From Streptomyces viridochromogenes (GTDB lineage Bacteria; Actinomycetota; Actinomycetes; Streptomycetales; Streptomycetaceae), in NCBI RefSeq assembly GCF_001270495.1, contig NZ_LGUR01000200.1:66267-130266 (forward strand): 64,000 nt of DNA, given 5' to 3'. The notes beneath the pieces are model-generated. The model made no database searches, was not told the DNA's origin, and saw nothing but the letters and a program-made list of their open reading frames with translations. Below are positions 36,276 to 45,036 of the stretch, piece after piece. Each line of letters begins with the position of its first letter. Within the stretch, counting starts at the first letter, position 1. The translations under genes and the position numbers were made by a program.

Positions 36276-36506
36276 GTGCCAACAGCACCGAACGGCGTAC
36301 CGGCGAGCTCGTTGGGCGTCCGCTGGATCAAGAGCCGGCACAGCAATGCCGAGGGCAACTGCGTCGAGGTGGCCTCCCTGGGCGACGGCAGCATCGCGAT
36401 GCGCAACTCCCGCGACCCCGACGGGCCGGCCCTCGTGTACACCCCGGCCGAGATCACCGCGTTCCTGGCGGGGGCGAAGGAGGGGGAGTTCGACCATCTC
36501 GTCTGA
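36276..36506 (+). CDS. DUF397 protein
   Basis: A 76-aa protein with the DUF397 pattern: WIKSRHSNAEGNCVEVA, then MRNSRDPDGPALVYTPAEITAFLAGAKEGEFD. The GTG at 36276 has AAGGAGA five bases upstream; an earlier GTG at 36258 has no such site. DUF397 proteins in Streptomyces pair with an XRE/DUF5753 regulator, here the next gene on the same strand; they modulate differentiation or antibiotic production in several cases. Confidence 0.9.
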   Translation: MPTAPNGVPASSLGVRWIKSRHSNAEGNCVEVASLGDGSIAMRNSRDPDGPALVYTPAEITAFLAGAKEGEFDHLV

Positions 36507-36693
36507 ACCGGTTCGACCACCTCGTCCCACCTTCGGGTGAGACGGGTCCTCCGCCCGGGAACGGAAGGCCGGCGGGGAGCGAAACGCCGTCACGAAGCGG
36601 AAGTTGAGCTCCCCACTTCTCGCCGTTCCGGCGGCGCGAGGCGGCGGGATGCGATAATGCTGTCTGTCGTATGCCGGTCTACGGGGAGTCAGG

Positions 36694-37611
36694 ATGTCCG
36701 CCGAGTCACCTCGCATCTCCCGCCTCGAGCCGTATCTGAACCGGACCGAACCCGCGCCGACCCTGCTGAAGATGCTGGTCGGCGTCCAGCTGGCGGGTAT
36801 CCGCGAGGACGCGGGCCTCTCCCAGGACCAGGCGGCGCGTGCCGTGGGGTTCAGCCCGGCGAAGCTGTCGCGCATCGAGGCGGGCAAGGGCCGTCGGCCG
36901 CCCACGGAGGCCGACATCCGCGCCCTGCTGGAGAAGTACGGGGCCGCGGAGTACGAGGCCTCGGTGCTGCTCCAGTTGCTGCGGCGCGCCGGTGAGCCCG
37001 GTTGGTGGCAGCGCTATGACAAGCGGCTGATGCCGGAGTGGTTCGACCGGCTGGTCGGGCTGCAGGAGGCGGCCACGGCCATCCGTACCTTTGAACTCCA
37101 GTACATTCCCGGCCTGTTGCAGACCGAGGACTACACCCGGGCCGTCGTGGAGCGCGGGCTGCCGACGGCGCCGGGACGTGAGGTGCAGCGGCGCGTGGAG
37201 CTGCGGATGCGCCGACGGGAGCTGCTGCACCGGCCGGAGGCGCCGCAGCTGTGGGCGATCGTCGACGAGTCGGTGCTGCTGCGTGTCCTGGGCAGCCGTG
37301 AGGTGATGCGGGCGCAGCTGGAGCATCTCGTGGAGATGGCCCAGCGGCCCCATGTGACCGTCCAGATCGTGCCTCTGGACGTGACCAACGCTTCCGCGCC
37401 CGCGATGCCGATCACCTATCTCCGGTTCGGCGGCGCCGATCTGCCCGACATCGTCTATCTGGAGCACATCAAGAGCGCGGCCTTCCTGGAGGACCGCGAC
37501 GAGACCGAGGAGTACCGCCTCGCCCTGGACCGTCTGGGCGACGAGGCGCTCAACCCGCGCGAGTCCCTGGTGCGGCTGCGCGAGACGGCGGAGCGGTACT
37601 CCCCGAGGTGA
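36694..37611 (+). CDS. XRE-family regulator with DUF5753 (Scr1-like)
   Basis: A 305-aa DNA-binding protein. The N-terminal Cro/C1 helix-turn-helix covers about residues 30-90 (LAGIREDAGLSQDQAARAVG, KLSRIEAGKGRRP). The DUF5753 part follows (IRTFELQYIPGLLQTEDYTRA, VTVQIVPLDV, VYLEHIKSAAFLED). Such proteins act with a partner DUF397 protein. ATG with GGGGAG upstream. It and the DUF397 gene precede a large NRPS cluster but are generic regulators, so control of that cluster is not shown. Confidence 0.92.
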   Translation: MSAESPRISRLEPYLNRTEPAPTLLKMLVGVQLAGIREDAGLSQDQAARAVGFSPAKLSRIEAGKGRRPPTEADIRALLEKYGAAEYEASVLLQLLRRAGEPGWWQRYDKRLMPEWFDRLVGLQEAATAIRTFELQYIPGLLQTEDYTRAVVERGLPTAPGREVQRRVELRMRRRELLHRPEAPQLWAIVDESVLLRVLGSREVMRAQLEHLVEMAQRPHVTVQIVPLDVTNASAPAMPITYLRFGGADLPDIVYLEHIKSAAFLEDRDETEEYRLALDRLGDEALNPRESLVRLRETAERYSPR

Positions 37612-37620
37612 GACTCCCTG

Positions 37621-37638
37621 GGCCGTGTCCGCACGGCC
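37621..37638. terminator. Short hairpin between convergent genes
   Basis: GGCCGTG / CACGGCC stem with a 4-base loop, lying between the convergent XRE and methyltransferase genes. It could serve both directions. Confidence 0.5.
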
Positions 37639-38456
37639 TAGCGGAGTCGGCCCACGCCGCCGAACTCGATCCACTCCTGGGTGAGCTGGCGCGGTGCCAC
37701 CTCGGTGTCGGGGCGCCAGGTGGAGACCTCCACCAGACCGGGTTCGAGGATCTCCAGAGCCTCGAAGAACTCCGCCACGTCCTTCGGCTCGCGCACCCGG
37801 CCCCAGTGCCCCTGGGTCGCCTGGTCCATGAAGTCGGTGACGAACTTGCGGACCTCGGCGTCCTCGCTGACCAGCTGGCACATCACCATGTAGCTGCCGG
37901 GCGCGAGCCGTTCGCGCACCCGGCGGGCCACGGCGAGCGGGCCGTCGGTGTCGCTGTCCGGGATGCAGTGGAACACCGAGTTGAACAGCACGGCCACCGG
38001 CTGCGAGAAGTCGATCAGGCGCTGGGTGTCGGCGTGGGCGAAGATGGCGTCGGTCTCGCGCATGTCGGCGTGGATGACGGCCGTGTTCTCGTTCTGCTCC
38101 AGCAGGGCGCGGCCGTGGACCAGGACCATCGGGTCGTTGTCGACGTAGACCACGCGCGAGGACGGGTCGACGGCCTGCGCGACCTGGTGGACGTTGTTCT
38201 GGGTGGGCAGGCCTGAACCGTGGTCGAGGAACTGCCGGATGCCGTAGTCCTCGGCCAGCGTCCGCACCACCCGCTGCAGGAAGCGGCGGTTGTTCAGCGC
38301 GAGGGCGCGGGTGCTGGGGACGACCTTGTCCAGCTCCTCGCAGGCGGCTCGGTCGGAGGCGTAGTTGTCCTTGCCGCCGAGATAGTAGTCGTACATGCGC
38401 GCGGCCGTCGGAATCGTGGCATCGATCGACGTGGACAGCTGCTTTCCAGGCTCCAT
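37638..38456 (-). CDS. DUF574 SAM-dependent methyltransferase
   Basis: A 272-aa protein of the Streptomyces-expanded DUF574 (Methyltransf_19) family. Recognisable: ATIPTAARMYDYYLGGKDNYASD at the start, the SAM loop FLDHGSGLPT in place of a standard DxGxG, VVYVDNDPMVLVHGRALL, and VLFNSVFHCIPD. Its substrate is unknown. It converges on the XRE gene and diverges from the MFS exporter gene. Confidence 0.92.
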   Translation of the reverse strand: MEPGKQLSTSIDATIPTAARMYDYYLGGKDNYASDRAACEELDKVVPSTRALALNNRRFLQRVVRTLAEDYGIRQFLDHGSGLPTQNNVHQVAQAVDPSSRVVYVDNDPMVLVHGRALLEQNENTAVIHADMRETDAIFAHADTQRLIDFSQPVAVLFNSVFHCIPDSDTDGPLAVARRVRERLAPGSYMVMCQLVSEDAEVRKFVTDFMDQATQGHWGRVREPKDVAEFFEALEILEPGLVEVSTWRPDTEVAPRQLTQEWIEFGGVGRLR

Positions 38457-38680
38457 CGTTTCCCCCAGTCACAGGGCCGGCCGAGGAGATCACCTCGCCG
38501 ACAACACATCCTAGGGAGGCGGCAGTTGCTCCGGCCAGTCCATCGGTCAACCGCCGGGTCGACAACCACTCCGGTGGGGTCCGTGCCGCTTCCGGGACGC
38601 CTTTCATGATCAGGGCTGCGCCGCGCGCGACTTCGAACTAAGGTTCCTGTCTGAAAGCCACATTCGACGGGGGTACGCAC

Positions 38681-40171
38681 GTGGCCGATTCAGCGCGCTC
38701 GCCGGACGACACCGCGCAGGACGGGGGGACGGCCGGCCGGTTCAGCGGCATGGGTCCTTTCATGCTCGTCTGGAGCGGGCAGGCGATCTCCCTCGTGGGC
38801 AATTCCGTCCTGCGCTTCGCCTTCGTCTTCGAGACCTGGTCGGCCACCGGCCGGGCCACCGCGCTGACCACCCTCTCGCTGTGCGCGCTTCTCCCCCAGG
38901 TGCTGCTCAGCCCGCTCGCCGGGGCCTTCGTCGACCGGATCAGGAGACGTACGGCGCTGCAACTCGCGGACGGTTGCGGGCTGCTGATCGTGGCGCTGCT
39001 CGGCGTCCTGCACTTCACGGGCGGACTGCACACCTGGGAGGTCTACGCGGCCGTCATGCTGCTCGGCTCCGCCGCCGCCTTCCAGTTCCCGGCGCTGGGC
39101 GCCGCCGTGCCGTTGCTGGTGGACAAGGGGCAGCTCCAGCGGGCCAACAGTCTGCTGGCCAGCGCCAAGAGCACGGCGGATGTCGGCGGGCCCGCGCTGG
39201 GCGGGCTCCTGGTGGCGTTCTCCGGGCTCGGTTTCATCCTGGTCGCCGACCTGGTGAGCTTCGCCCTCGCGCTGGCCGCCGTCCGGGTCGTACGGATGCG
39301 GGGGGACACCGGTCCCGCGAAGAAGGCGGCGGGTGGGCCGCGCAAGAAACTCACCGCCGAGGCCGTGGAGGGGATGCGGTTCCTCTTCCGGTATCCGAGC
39401 CTGCGCGATCTGATGCTGGCCTTCTGCGTGGTCAACCTGGTCATGGTCTTCGGCTTCGCCGCCGTACAGCCCATGGTGCTGGCCCGGTCCGGCGGCGAGA
39501 CCGCGGCGCTGGCGAGCGTCAACACGGCCATCGGGGTGGGCGGGATCGCGGGCGGGCTGTTGATGGCGGCGTGGAGCGGGCCGAGGAACCGGGCACGGGG
39601 CATGCTGCTCGGGATCATCGGCATGTGTCTGTCCGCCCAGGTGGCGATGGCGCTCGCGGGTGGCGTGGTCGGCTGGTGCGCGGCCATTCTGGTGGGCGCC
39701 GCGCTGATGCCGATGATCAACGGCGTGATGCAGGCGATCGTGCAGACCAAGGTGCCGCAGGAGTGGCACGGGCGGGTCTTCGGCGCCGTGATGTTCCTGT
39801 CGCAGATCTCCGTCCCGCTGGCGACCGCGGTCTCCGGGCCGCTCGCCGACCATGTCTTCGAACCGCAGGCCGCGGACGGCGCCGGGATCTTCGTGGTGCT
39901 GGGGCCGCTGGTGGGCGACGGACCGGGCAGCGGCATGGCCGCCATGCTGCTGCTCGCCGGCCTCTGCGGCATCGCCGTCGGGGTGCTGAGCATGACCCGG
40001 CGCACGGTGCGGGAGATCGACACGCTGCTGCCCGACGCGGCCGGCGACTCCCCCGACGCCACCGACGCCGCCGAAGACTCCGTGCGCCCAGGCGATCCCG
40101 AGGCGCCGGAGAACCCTGATGTCCCCGACAACCCGGAGAACCCGGGGAGCAGAGAACTCGTGGAGGGCTGA
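38681..40171 (+). CDS. MFS exporter, first gene of the NRPS operon
   Basis: A 496-aa major-facilitator transporter with about 12 helices and a long acidic, Pro/Asp-rich C-terminal tail (about residues 455-496). The loop 2-3 motif is present as GAFVDRIRRRTALQLADG. Similar to MFS_3-type exporters (enterobactin exporter-like). GTG start. Its stop lies 2 bases before the mbtH start, so it is coupled to the biosynthetic genes and is the likely efflux or self-protection component. Confidence 0.92.
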   Translation: MADSARSPDDTAQDGGTAGRFSGMGPFMLVWSGQAISLVGNSVLRFAFVFETWSATGRATALTTLSLCALLPQVLLSPLAGAFVDRIRRRTALQLADGCGLLIVALLGVLHFTGGLHTWEVYAAVMLLGSAAAFQFPALGAAVPLLVDKGQLQRANSLLASAKSTADVGGPALGGLLVAFSGLGFILVADLVSFALALAAVRVVRMRGDTGPAKKAAGGPRKKLTAEAVEGMRFLFRYPSLRDLMLAFCVVNLVMVFGFAAVQPMVLARSGGETAALASVNTAIGVGGIAGGLLMAAWSGPRNRARGMLLGIIGMCLSAQVAMALAGGVVGWCAAILVGAALMPMINGVMQAIVQTKVPQEWHGRVFGAVMFLSQISVPLATAVSGPLADHVFEPQAADGAGIFVVLGPLVGDGPGSGMAAMLLLAGLCGIAVGVLSMTRRTVREIDTLLPDAAGDSPDATDAAEDSVRPGDPEAPENPDVPDNPENPGSRELVEG

Positions 40172-40173
40172 TC

Positions 40174-40380
40174 ATGACCACCAATCCGTTCGAGGACGAG
40201 AACGGGACCTATCTCGTGCTCACCAACGCCGAGGGCCAGTTCTCGCTGTGGCCCGACGGGATCACCGTGCCGGACGGGTGGGACGTGGCGCTGACCGCCG
40301 GCAGCCGCGCCGAATGCCTCGCCTTCGTCGAGGCCCGCTGGACGGACATATGTCCCACCCGCACGGGCGTAGACGCCTGA
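40174..40380 (+). CDS. MbtH-like protein
   Basis: A 68-aa MbtH homologue, the small chaperone that binds NRPS adenylation domains and is often needed for their activity. Conserved features: [26 protein letters not shown], the PDGWDV turn, and [14 protein letters not shown] with the two core tryptophans of the family. ATG with GGAGGG upstream. It sits immediately before the first NRPS gene, with one base between its stop and the next start. Confidence 0.97.
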   Translation: MTTNPFEDENGTYLVLTNAEGQFSLWPDGITVPDGWDVALTAGSRAECLAFVEARWTDICPTRTGVDA

Positions 40381-40381
40381 G

Positions 40382-43300
40382 ATGGCGATGAGGGGGGCGT
40401 TGCACGGTGTACATGAACTCTTCGAGGAACAGGCTCGGCGGACACCCGCGGCGACCGCGCTGGTGTACGGCGACGAAAGGCTGAACTACGGCGAACTCGA
40501 CGCCCGCGCGGACCGGTTCGCCGGGCTGCTGCGACGGCGCGGCGTGCGGCCGGGGGCCCTGGTGGGCGTCTACCTGGAGCGGTCCGCCGAGATGGTGGTC
40601 GCCCTGCTCGGCACGCTGAAGGCCGGGGCCGGCCATGTGATGCTCGACCCGGACTTTCCGGCGGAACGGCTGCGCGGGATGGCGGCCGACGCGGGCGTCA
40701 CCGTGGTGGTGTCCCGGCGCGGCACCCGACAGCCCGTCGGCGAGGCCGAGTCGGTCGCGGTGGAGGACGCCGAGCGGGCCGAGCCGCTTCCGCGCGGCAC
40801 GGTGCGGGTACGGCCCCAGGACCCGGCCTGCGTGATGTTCACCTCCGGCTCCACCGGCCGTCCCAAGGGCATCGTCGCCTCGCATGCCGCGATCACCGGG
40901 ACGCTGACCGGGCAGGACTTCGCGTCCTTCGGGGCCGGTGCGGTGTGGCTGCAGAGCTCCCCGGTGTCCTGGGACGCGTTCGCGATGGAGCTGTGGGGCC
41001 CGCTGCTGGGCGGCGGCGTGTGCGTACTGCACCCGGGGCAGCGCCCCGACCCCGTGGTGATGGCCGACCTGCTGGACCGGCACGCCGTCACCTCCCTGTA
41101 TCTCTCCGCGTCCCTCTTCGACGTGATCGTCGACGAGTACCCGCGGGCCCTGGCCGGGCTGCGCGAACTGATCGTCGGAGGCGAGCCGTTGTCGCCCGCG
41201 CACGCGGCCCGCGCCCTGGAGCGCCACCCCGCGCTGAGGCTGAGCAACGGCTACGGCCCGGTCGAGGGCATGGTCTTCCTGACCGTCCACCGGGTCACCG
41301 CGGAGGAGGTGCGGGACGGTGCTCCGGTGCCGATCGGCCGCCCGCTGGCCGGCAAACGGCTGCGGGTGCTCGACGAGCGGCTGCGGCCCGTCGCGGACGG
41401 CGAGACCGGTGAGCTGTACGCCGCCGGGGCGGGCGTCGCCCTCGGTTACTGCGGCCGTCCCGAGCTGACCGCCGAACGGTTCGTGGCCGACCCGGACGGG
41501 GCCGCCGGTGAGCGGATGTACCGCACCGGTGACCTGGTGCGGCGCCGGGTGGCGGACGGGGTGCTGGAGTATCTGGGACGGGCCGACGGCCAGGTCAAGA
41601 TCCGCGGGTTCCGGGTGGAGCCCGGCGAGGTGGAGACAGTGCTGGCCCGCCATCCGGGTGTCGTCCGGGCCGCCGTCGTGGCCCGTCCCGACGCGGCGGG
41701 TGAGAAGCGACTGATCGCGTACGTCGTCCCCCGCGAGGGACGTCAACCGCGGCCTTCCGAGCGGGAGTTGCGCGAGCACGCCGCTCGTGTGCTGGCCGAC
41801 TACCTGGTCCCGGCCGCCTTCGTGCTCCTGGACGCGCTGCCTCTCACCGCCAACGGCAAGCTGGACCGCGCCGCCCTGCCGGAGCCCGGGCCGATCACCG
41901 GCTCGCTGGCCTCGGCGGCGGCACGGCAGCCGTCCGGCCCGGTCGAAGAGGCGCTGTGCGGGCTCTTCTCCGAGGTACTGGGGGTGGCGTCGGTCGGTCC
42001 CGAGGACGACTTCTTCGCGCTCGGCGGCAACTCGCTGATGGTGGCGCGCCTGCTGGGGCGGATCCAGCTGACGCTGGGTGCCCGGGTCGGCGTACGGGCG
42101 CTGTTCGAGGGCCGGACACCGGCGGCGCTGGTGCCCCATGTGGCGGAGGCCGACACGGCGGACGGGGAGAACGCGGCGGCGAAGGGCGACCGGGCCGCGG
42201 TTCCCGCGCCTTCGCGGGGCGACGGCGCGCTGCCCCTCTCGTACGCCCAGCGCCGCCTCTGGTTCCTGGACCGGGTCGACGCGGGGACGGCGTACACCCT
42301 GCCGGTGCTGGTGCGGCTGCGCGGCGAGGTCGACGCGCGGGCGCTTCGGACCGCGCTCGGGGACGTGGCCGCCCGGCAGACGGCGCTGCGTACCGTCTTC
42401 GATGAGCGCGCCGGGGAGCCTGGGCAGCGGGTGCTGGACGGTGTCGAGGCGCGCCCTGGGCTACGGCAGGTCGAGGTCGATTCGGGTGAGCTGGCGCGAG
42501 CCGTCGCCGAAGCCGCCCGGCACCGCTTCGACCTGGCCGCCGAACTCCCTTTGCACGCCGTGCTGTTCGGCGTCCGGGACCGGCCGGGTGAGCACGCGCT
42601 GCTGCTCGTGCTGCACCACATCGCGGGCGACGGCTGGTCCCTGCCCCCGCTCTTCCGGGACCTGTCGCGTGCCTACGCCGCCCGGGTCGCCGGTTCCGAT
42701 CCGGGACTGGCCCCGCTGCCCGTCCCGTACGCCGACTTCGCCCGCCGTCAGCAGGAGCGGCTCGGCTCGGCGGACGATCCGGGGTCCCTCGCGACCGCCC
42801 AACTCGCCTTCTGGCACAAGGCTTTGGCCGATCTCCCGGTCGGCGGCCCGCTGCTTCCCCGGCGCCCCGAGCGGCCCGCCGTACCGGGCCGGGAGGCCGC
42901 CACCGTCGTACGGCGGCTGGACGCGGCCGGGCACGCGCGGATCGTCGAGGTGGCGCGGGCGGAGGGGGCGACGCTGTTCATGGCGTTGCACGCAGCCCTC
43001 GCCGCCGTGCTGGTGCGGGCCGGAGCGGGTGAGGATCTCGCGGTCGGCTCGCCGATCGCGGGGCGGGGGCACGACGGCACGGTCGACGACGTCGTCGGGT
43101 TCTTCGTCAACATGCTGGTGCTGCGCACCGACGCGTCCGGCGATCCGACGGCCCGGCAGTTGCTCGCGCGTACCCGGGAGACGGCACTGGACGCCTTCGC
43201 CCACCAGGACGTGCCGTTCGAGGAGGTCGTGGGAGCCCTCAACCCGGTGCGGCCACCGGGGCGGCAGCCGTTCACCGAGGTGGTGCTGGCGTTGCAGAAC

Positions 43301-43975
43301 AACGCCCGCGCCGAGGTGGACCTGCCCGGTGCCGCGTCCGGCGTGGAGCCGTTGCGGACCGGCACGGCGAGGTTCGAGCTGCTGGTCGACGTCACGGACG
43401 AGCACGGGCCGTCGGGCGCGCCGGACGGGATGACGCTGGTCTTCGAGTACCGGACGTCGTGTCTGGAGCCGGAGTTCGCGGAGTGGCTGGCGGACGCCGT
43501 CGTCGAGGCGCTGCGAGCGGCGGCCGCCGATCCGGACGTGCCGCTGTCCCGGCTTCCGCTGCCCGCACCGCCCCGGCGGGCGGACCCGGCCCTGGACGCG
43601 CTCCGCGCCCCCGCACCCCCCGCCGACAGCCCGGGGCCGGCCCCGGCTGACTCCGCCCTGCGCCGGGAGATCACCGCCGTCTGGTCCGACGTCCTCGGCG
43701 TCGAGGGCATCGCCCCGCACGACGACTTCTTCCAGCTCGGCGGCAACTCCCTGCGCGCGGTACGGGTCGCGGCCCGTCTGACCGGCGCCGGCCGCACGGT
43801 GACGGCCGCCCAGCTGTTCACCTCCCCCACGGTCGCCGCCCTCGCCGCCGAGCTGGAGCGGGCACCGGCCGAGGCGCCCGCCGCCGCGCCCATCGTGCGG
43901 CGGCCGCGCGTTCCCCGGCAGCCCGGCCCCGACGGCCGTACCGACACCAGCCAGAAGGAGGTGCCATGGACCTGA
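40382..43975 (+). CDS. Nonribosomal peptide synthetase, A-T-C-T
   Basis: A 1197-aa NRPS. Domain order: adenylation (about 1-515; A3 core [11 protein letters not shown] near 152), carrier (about 520-590, LGGNSLM), condensation (about 615-1055, HHIAGDGWS near 744), second carrier (about 1090-1155, LGGNSLR). There is no N-terminal C domain, so it is a loading or first module. The A domain keeps the alpha-amino-binding Asp (SWDAFAMEL), so an amino acid is expected; I cannot read which one. The second carrier has no A domain in this protein, so it is either loaded in trans or passes the chain on. Its TGA overlaps the next ATG by ten bases. Confidence 0.95.
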   Translation: MAMRGALHGVHELFEEQARRTPAATALVYGDERLNYGELDARADRFAGLLRRRGVRPGALVGVYLERSAEMVVALLGTLKAGAGHVMLDPDFPAERLRGMAADAGVTVVVSRRGTRQPVGEAESVAVEDAERAEPLPRGTVRVRPQDPACVMFTSGSTGRPKGIVASHAAITGTLTGQDFASFGAGAVWLQSSPVSWDAFAMELWGPLLGGGVCVLHPGQRPDPVVMADLLDRHAVTSLYLSASLFDVIVDEYPRALAGLRELIVGGEPLSPAHAARALERHPALRLSNGYGPVEGMVFLTVHRVTAEEVRDGAPVPIGRPLAGKRLRVLDERLRPVADGETGELYAAGAGVALGYCGRPELTAERFVADPDGAAGERMYRTGDLVRRRVADGVLEYLGRADGQVKIRGFRVEPGEVETVLARHPGVVRAAVVARPDAAGEKRLIAYVVPREGRQPRPSERELREHAARVLADYLVPAAFVLLDALPLTANGKLDRAALPEPGPITGSLASAAARQPSGPVEEALCGLFSEVLGVASVGPEDDFFALGGNSLMVARLLGRIQLTLGARVGVRALFEGRTPAALVPHVAEADTADGENAAAKGDRAAVPAPSRGDGALPLSYAQRRLWFLDRVDAGTAYTLPVLVRLRGEVDARALRTALGDVAARQTALRTVFDERAGEPGQRVLDGVEARPGLRQVEVDSGELARAVAEAARHRFDLAAELPLHAVLFGVRDRPGEHALLLVLHHIAGDGWSLPPLFRDLSRAYAARVAGSDPGLAPLPVPYADFARRQQERLGSADDPGSLATAQLAFWHKALADLPVGGPLLPRRPERPAVPGREAATVVRRLDAAGHARIVEVARAEGATLFMALHAALAAVLVRAGAGEDLAVGSPIAGRGHDGTVDDVVGFFVNMLVLRTDASGDPTARQLLARTRETALDAFAHQDVPFEEVVGALNPVRPPGRQPFTEVVLALQNNARAEVDLPGAASGVEPLRTGTARFELLVDVTDEHGPSGAPDGMTLVFEYRTSCLEPEFAEWLADAVVEALRAAAADPDVPLSRLPLPAPPRRADPALDALRAPAPPADSPGPAPADSALRREITAVWSDVLGVEGIAPHDDFFQLGGNSLRAVRVAARLTGAGRTVTAAQLFTSPTVAALAAELERAPAEAPAAAPIVRRPRVPRQPGPDGRTDTSQKEVPWT

Positions 43976-45036
43976 GCGTGATGTTCTTCGGCGCCGACAC
44001 GCCCGCCGGCACCACGGCCGGGGGCGGCGCACCGCCGCACAGCCGGGCCTACGACGACATCCTCACCGTCGCCCGTACCGCGGACCGGCTCGGCTTCCAC
44101 GCGATCTGGACGCCCGAGCGGCACTTCCAGCAGGTGGGGCAGGTGTTCCCCAGCCCGCCGGTGCTCAGCGCGGCGCTCGCCGTGGCCACCGAGCGGATCA
44201 ACATCCGGGCGGGCAGCGTGATCCTGCCGCTGCACCATCCGCTGCGGATCGCGGAGGACTGGGCCGTCGTCGACAACCTGTCGCACGGCAGGATCGGGCT
44301 GTCGGCCGCGACCGGCTGGCACTCCGCCGACTTCGTCCTCGCCCCCGGCAACTACGAGGGCCGCCGCGAGCGGACCCTGCGGGACATCCCGCTGCTGCGC
44401 CGGCTGTGGGCGGGCGAGCCGGCCGAGTTCACCGACGGCACCGGCGCCCCGGTCACCGTCCTTCCGCAGCCCCGGCCCGTGCAGGACACCCTTCCCCTGT
44501 GGCTCACCAGCTCCGGCAACCCCGCGACCTGGGAGGCCGCCGGAAGCCTGCGCACCGGGGTCCTCGGGGCGACCGTCGGGCAGAGCCGGGAGGAGCTGGC
44601 CGAGCGGATCGCCCGCTATCGCGCGGCCTGCGCCGCCGCCCCCGACCAGGGCGGCACCGACGCGCACGGCCGGGTGACCCTGATGGCGCACACGTTCGTC
44701 GGCGCGGACGACGCGGAGGCGCGACGCCTGACCGCCGTACCGCTGAAGAGGTATCTGCGGTCGTACGTACGGCAGACCACGGCGAACCGCACGGCCGACC
44801 CGGCGACGGCGGAGCTGACGGCCGAACAGACCGCGATGCTCGCCGAGTTCGCCTTCCATCGCTATCTGACCTGGGGCAGTCTGCTCGGCTCGGCCGAGAC
44901 CTGCCGGAAGATGCTCGCCGACCTGCGCGAACTGGGCTGCGACGAGGTCGCCTGCTTCGTGGACTTCGGGCTCGGCCGCGACGAGATGCTGGCCGGGCTG
45001 CACCGGCTGGCCGAGCTGCGGGAGGACGTGGCGTGA
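43966..45036 (+). CDS. Luciferase-like flavin monooxygenase, MupA/Atu3671 type
   Basis: A 356-aa FMN-dependent monooxygenase of the bacterial luciferase superfamily, resembling the MupA/Atu3671 subfamily that occurs within or beside NRPS and PKS modules. Seen: [21 protein letters not shown], the [23 protein letters not shown] stretch and [15 protein letters not shown]. In NRPS systems, such enzymes oxidise carrier-bound substrates, for example at an alpha or beta carbon or nitrogen. Here it is a free protein, coupled on both sides: GGAGG before its ATG lies inside the NRPS end, and its stop overlaps the next GTG. Confidence 0.92.
   Translation: MDLSVMFFGADTPAGTTAGGGAPPHSRAYDDILTVARTADRLGFHAIWTPERHFQQVGQVFPSPPVLSAALAVATERINIRAGSVILPLHHPLRIAEDWAVVDNLSHGRIGLSAATGWHSADFVLAPGNYEGRRERTLRDIPLLRRLWAGEPAEFTDGTGAPVTVLPQPRPVQDTLPLWLTSSGNPATWEAAGSLRTGVLGATVGQSREELAERIARYRAACAAAPDQGGTDAHGRVTLMAHTFVGADDAEARRLTAVPLKRYLRSYVRQTTANRTADPATAELTAEQTAMLAEFAFHRYLTWGSLLGSAETCRKMLADLRELGCDEVACFVDFGLGRDEMLAGLHRLAELREDVA

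Noticed and set aside
36241..37611. DUF397/XRE pair as pathway-specific regulators of the NRPS cluster
   Set aside because: Such pairs are scattered by the dozen in Streptomyces chromosomes, and a methyltransferase gene in the opposite direction separates them from the cluster. No shared operator is seen.
36706..38607. 633-codon minus-strand open frame over the XRE and methyltransferase region
   Set aside because: The XRE gene on the plus strand and DUF574 on the minus strand in another frame both carry clear family motifs.
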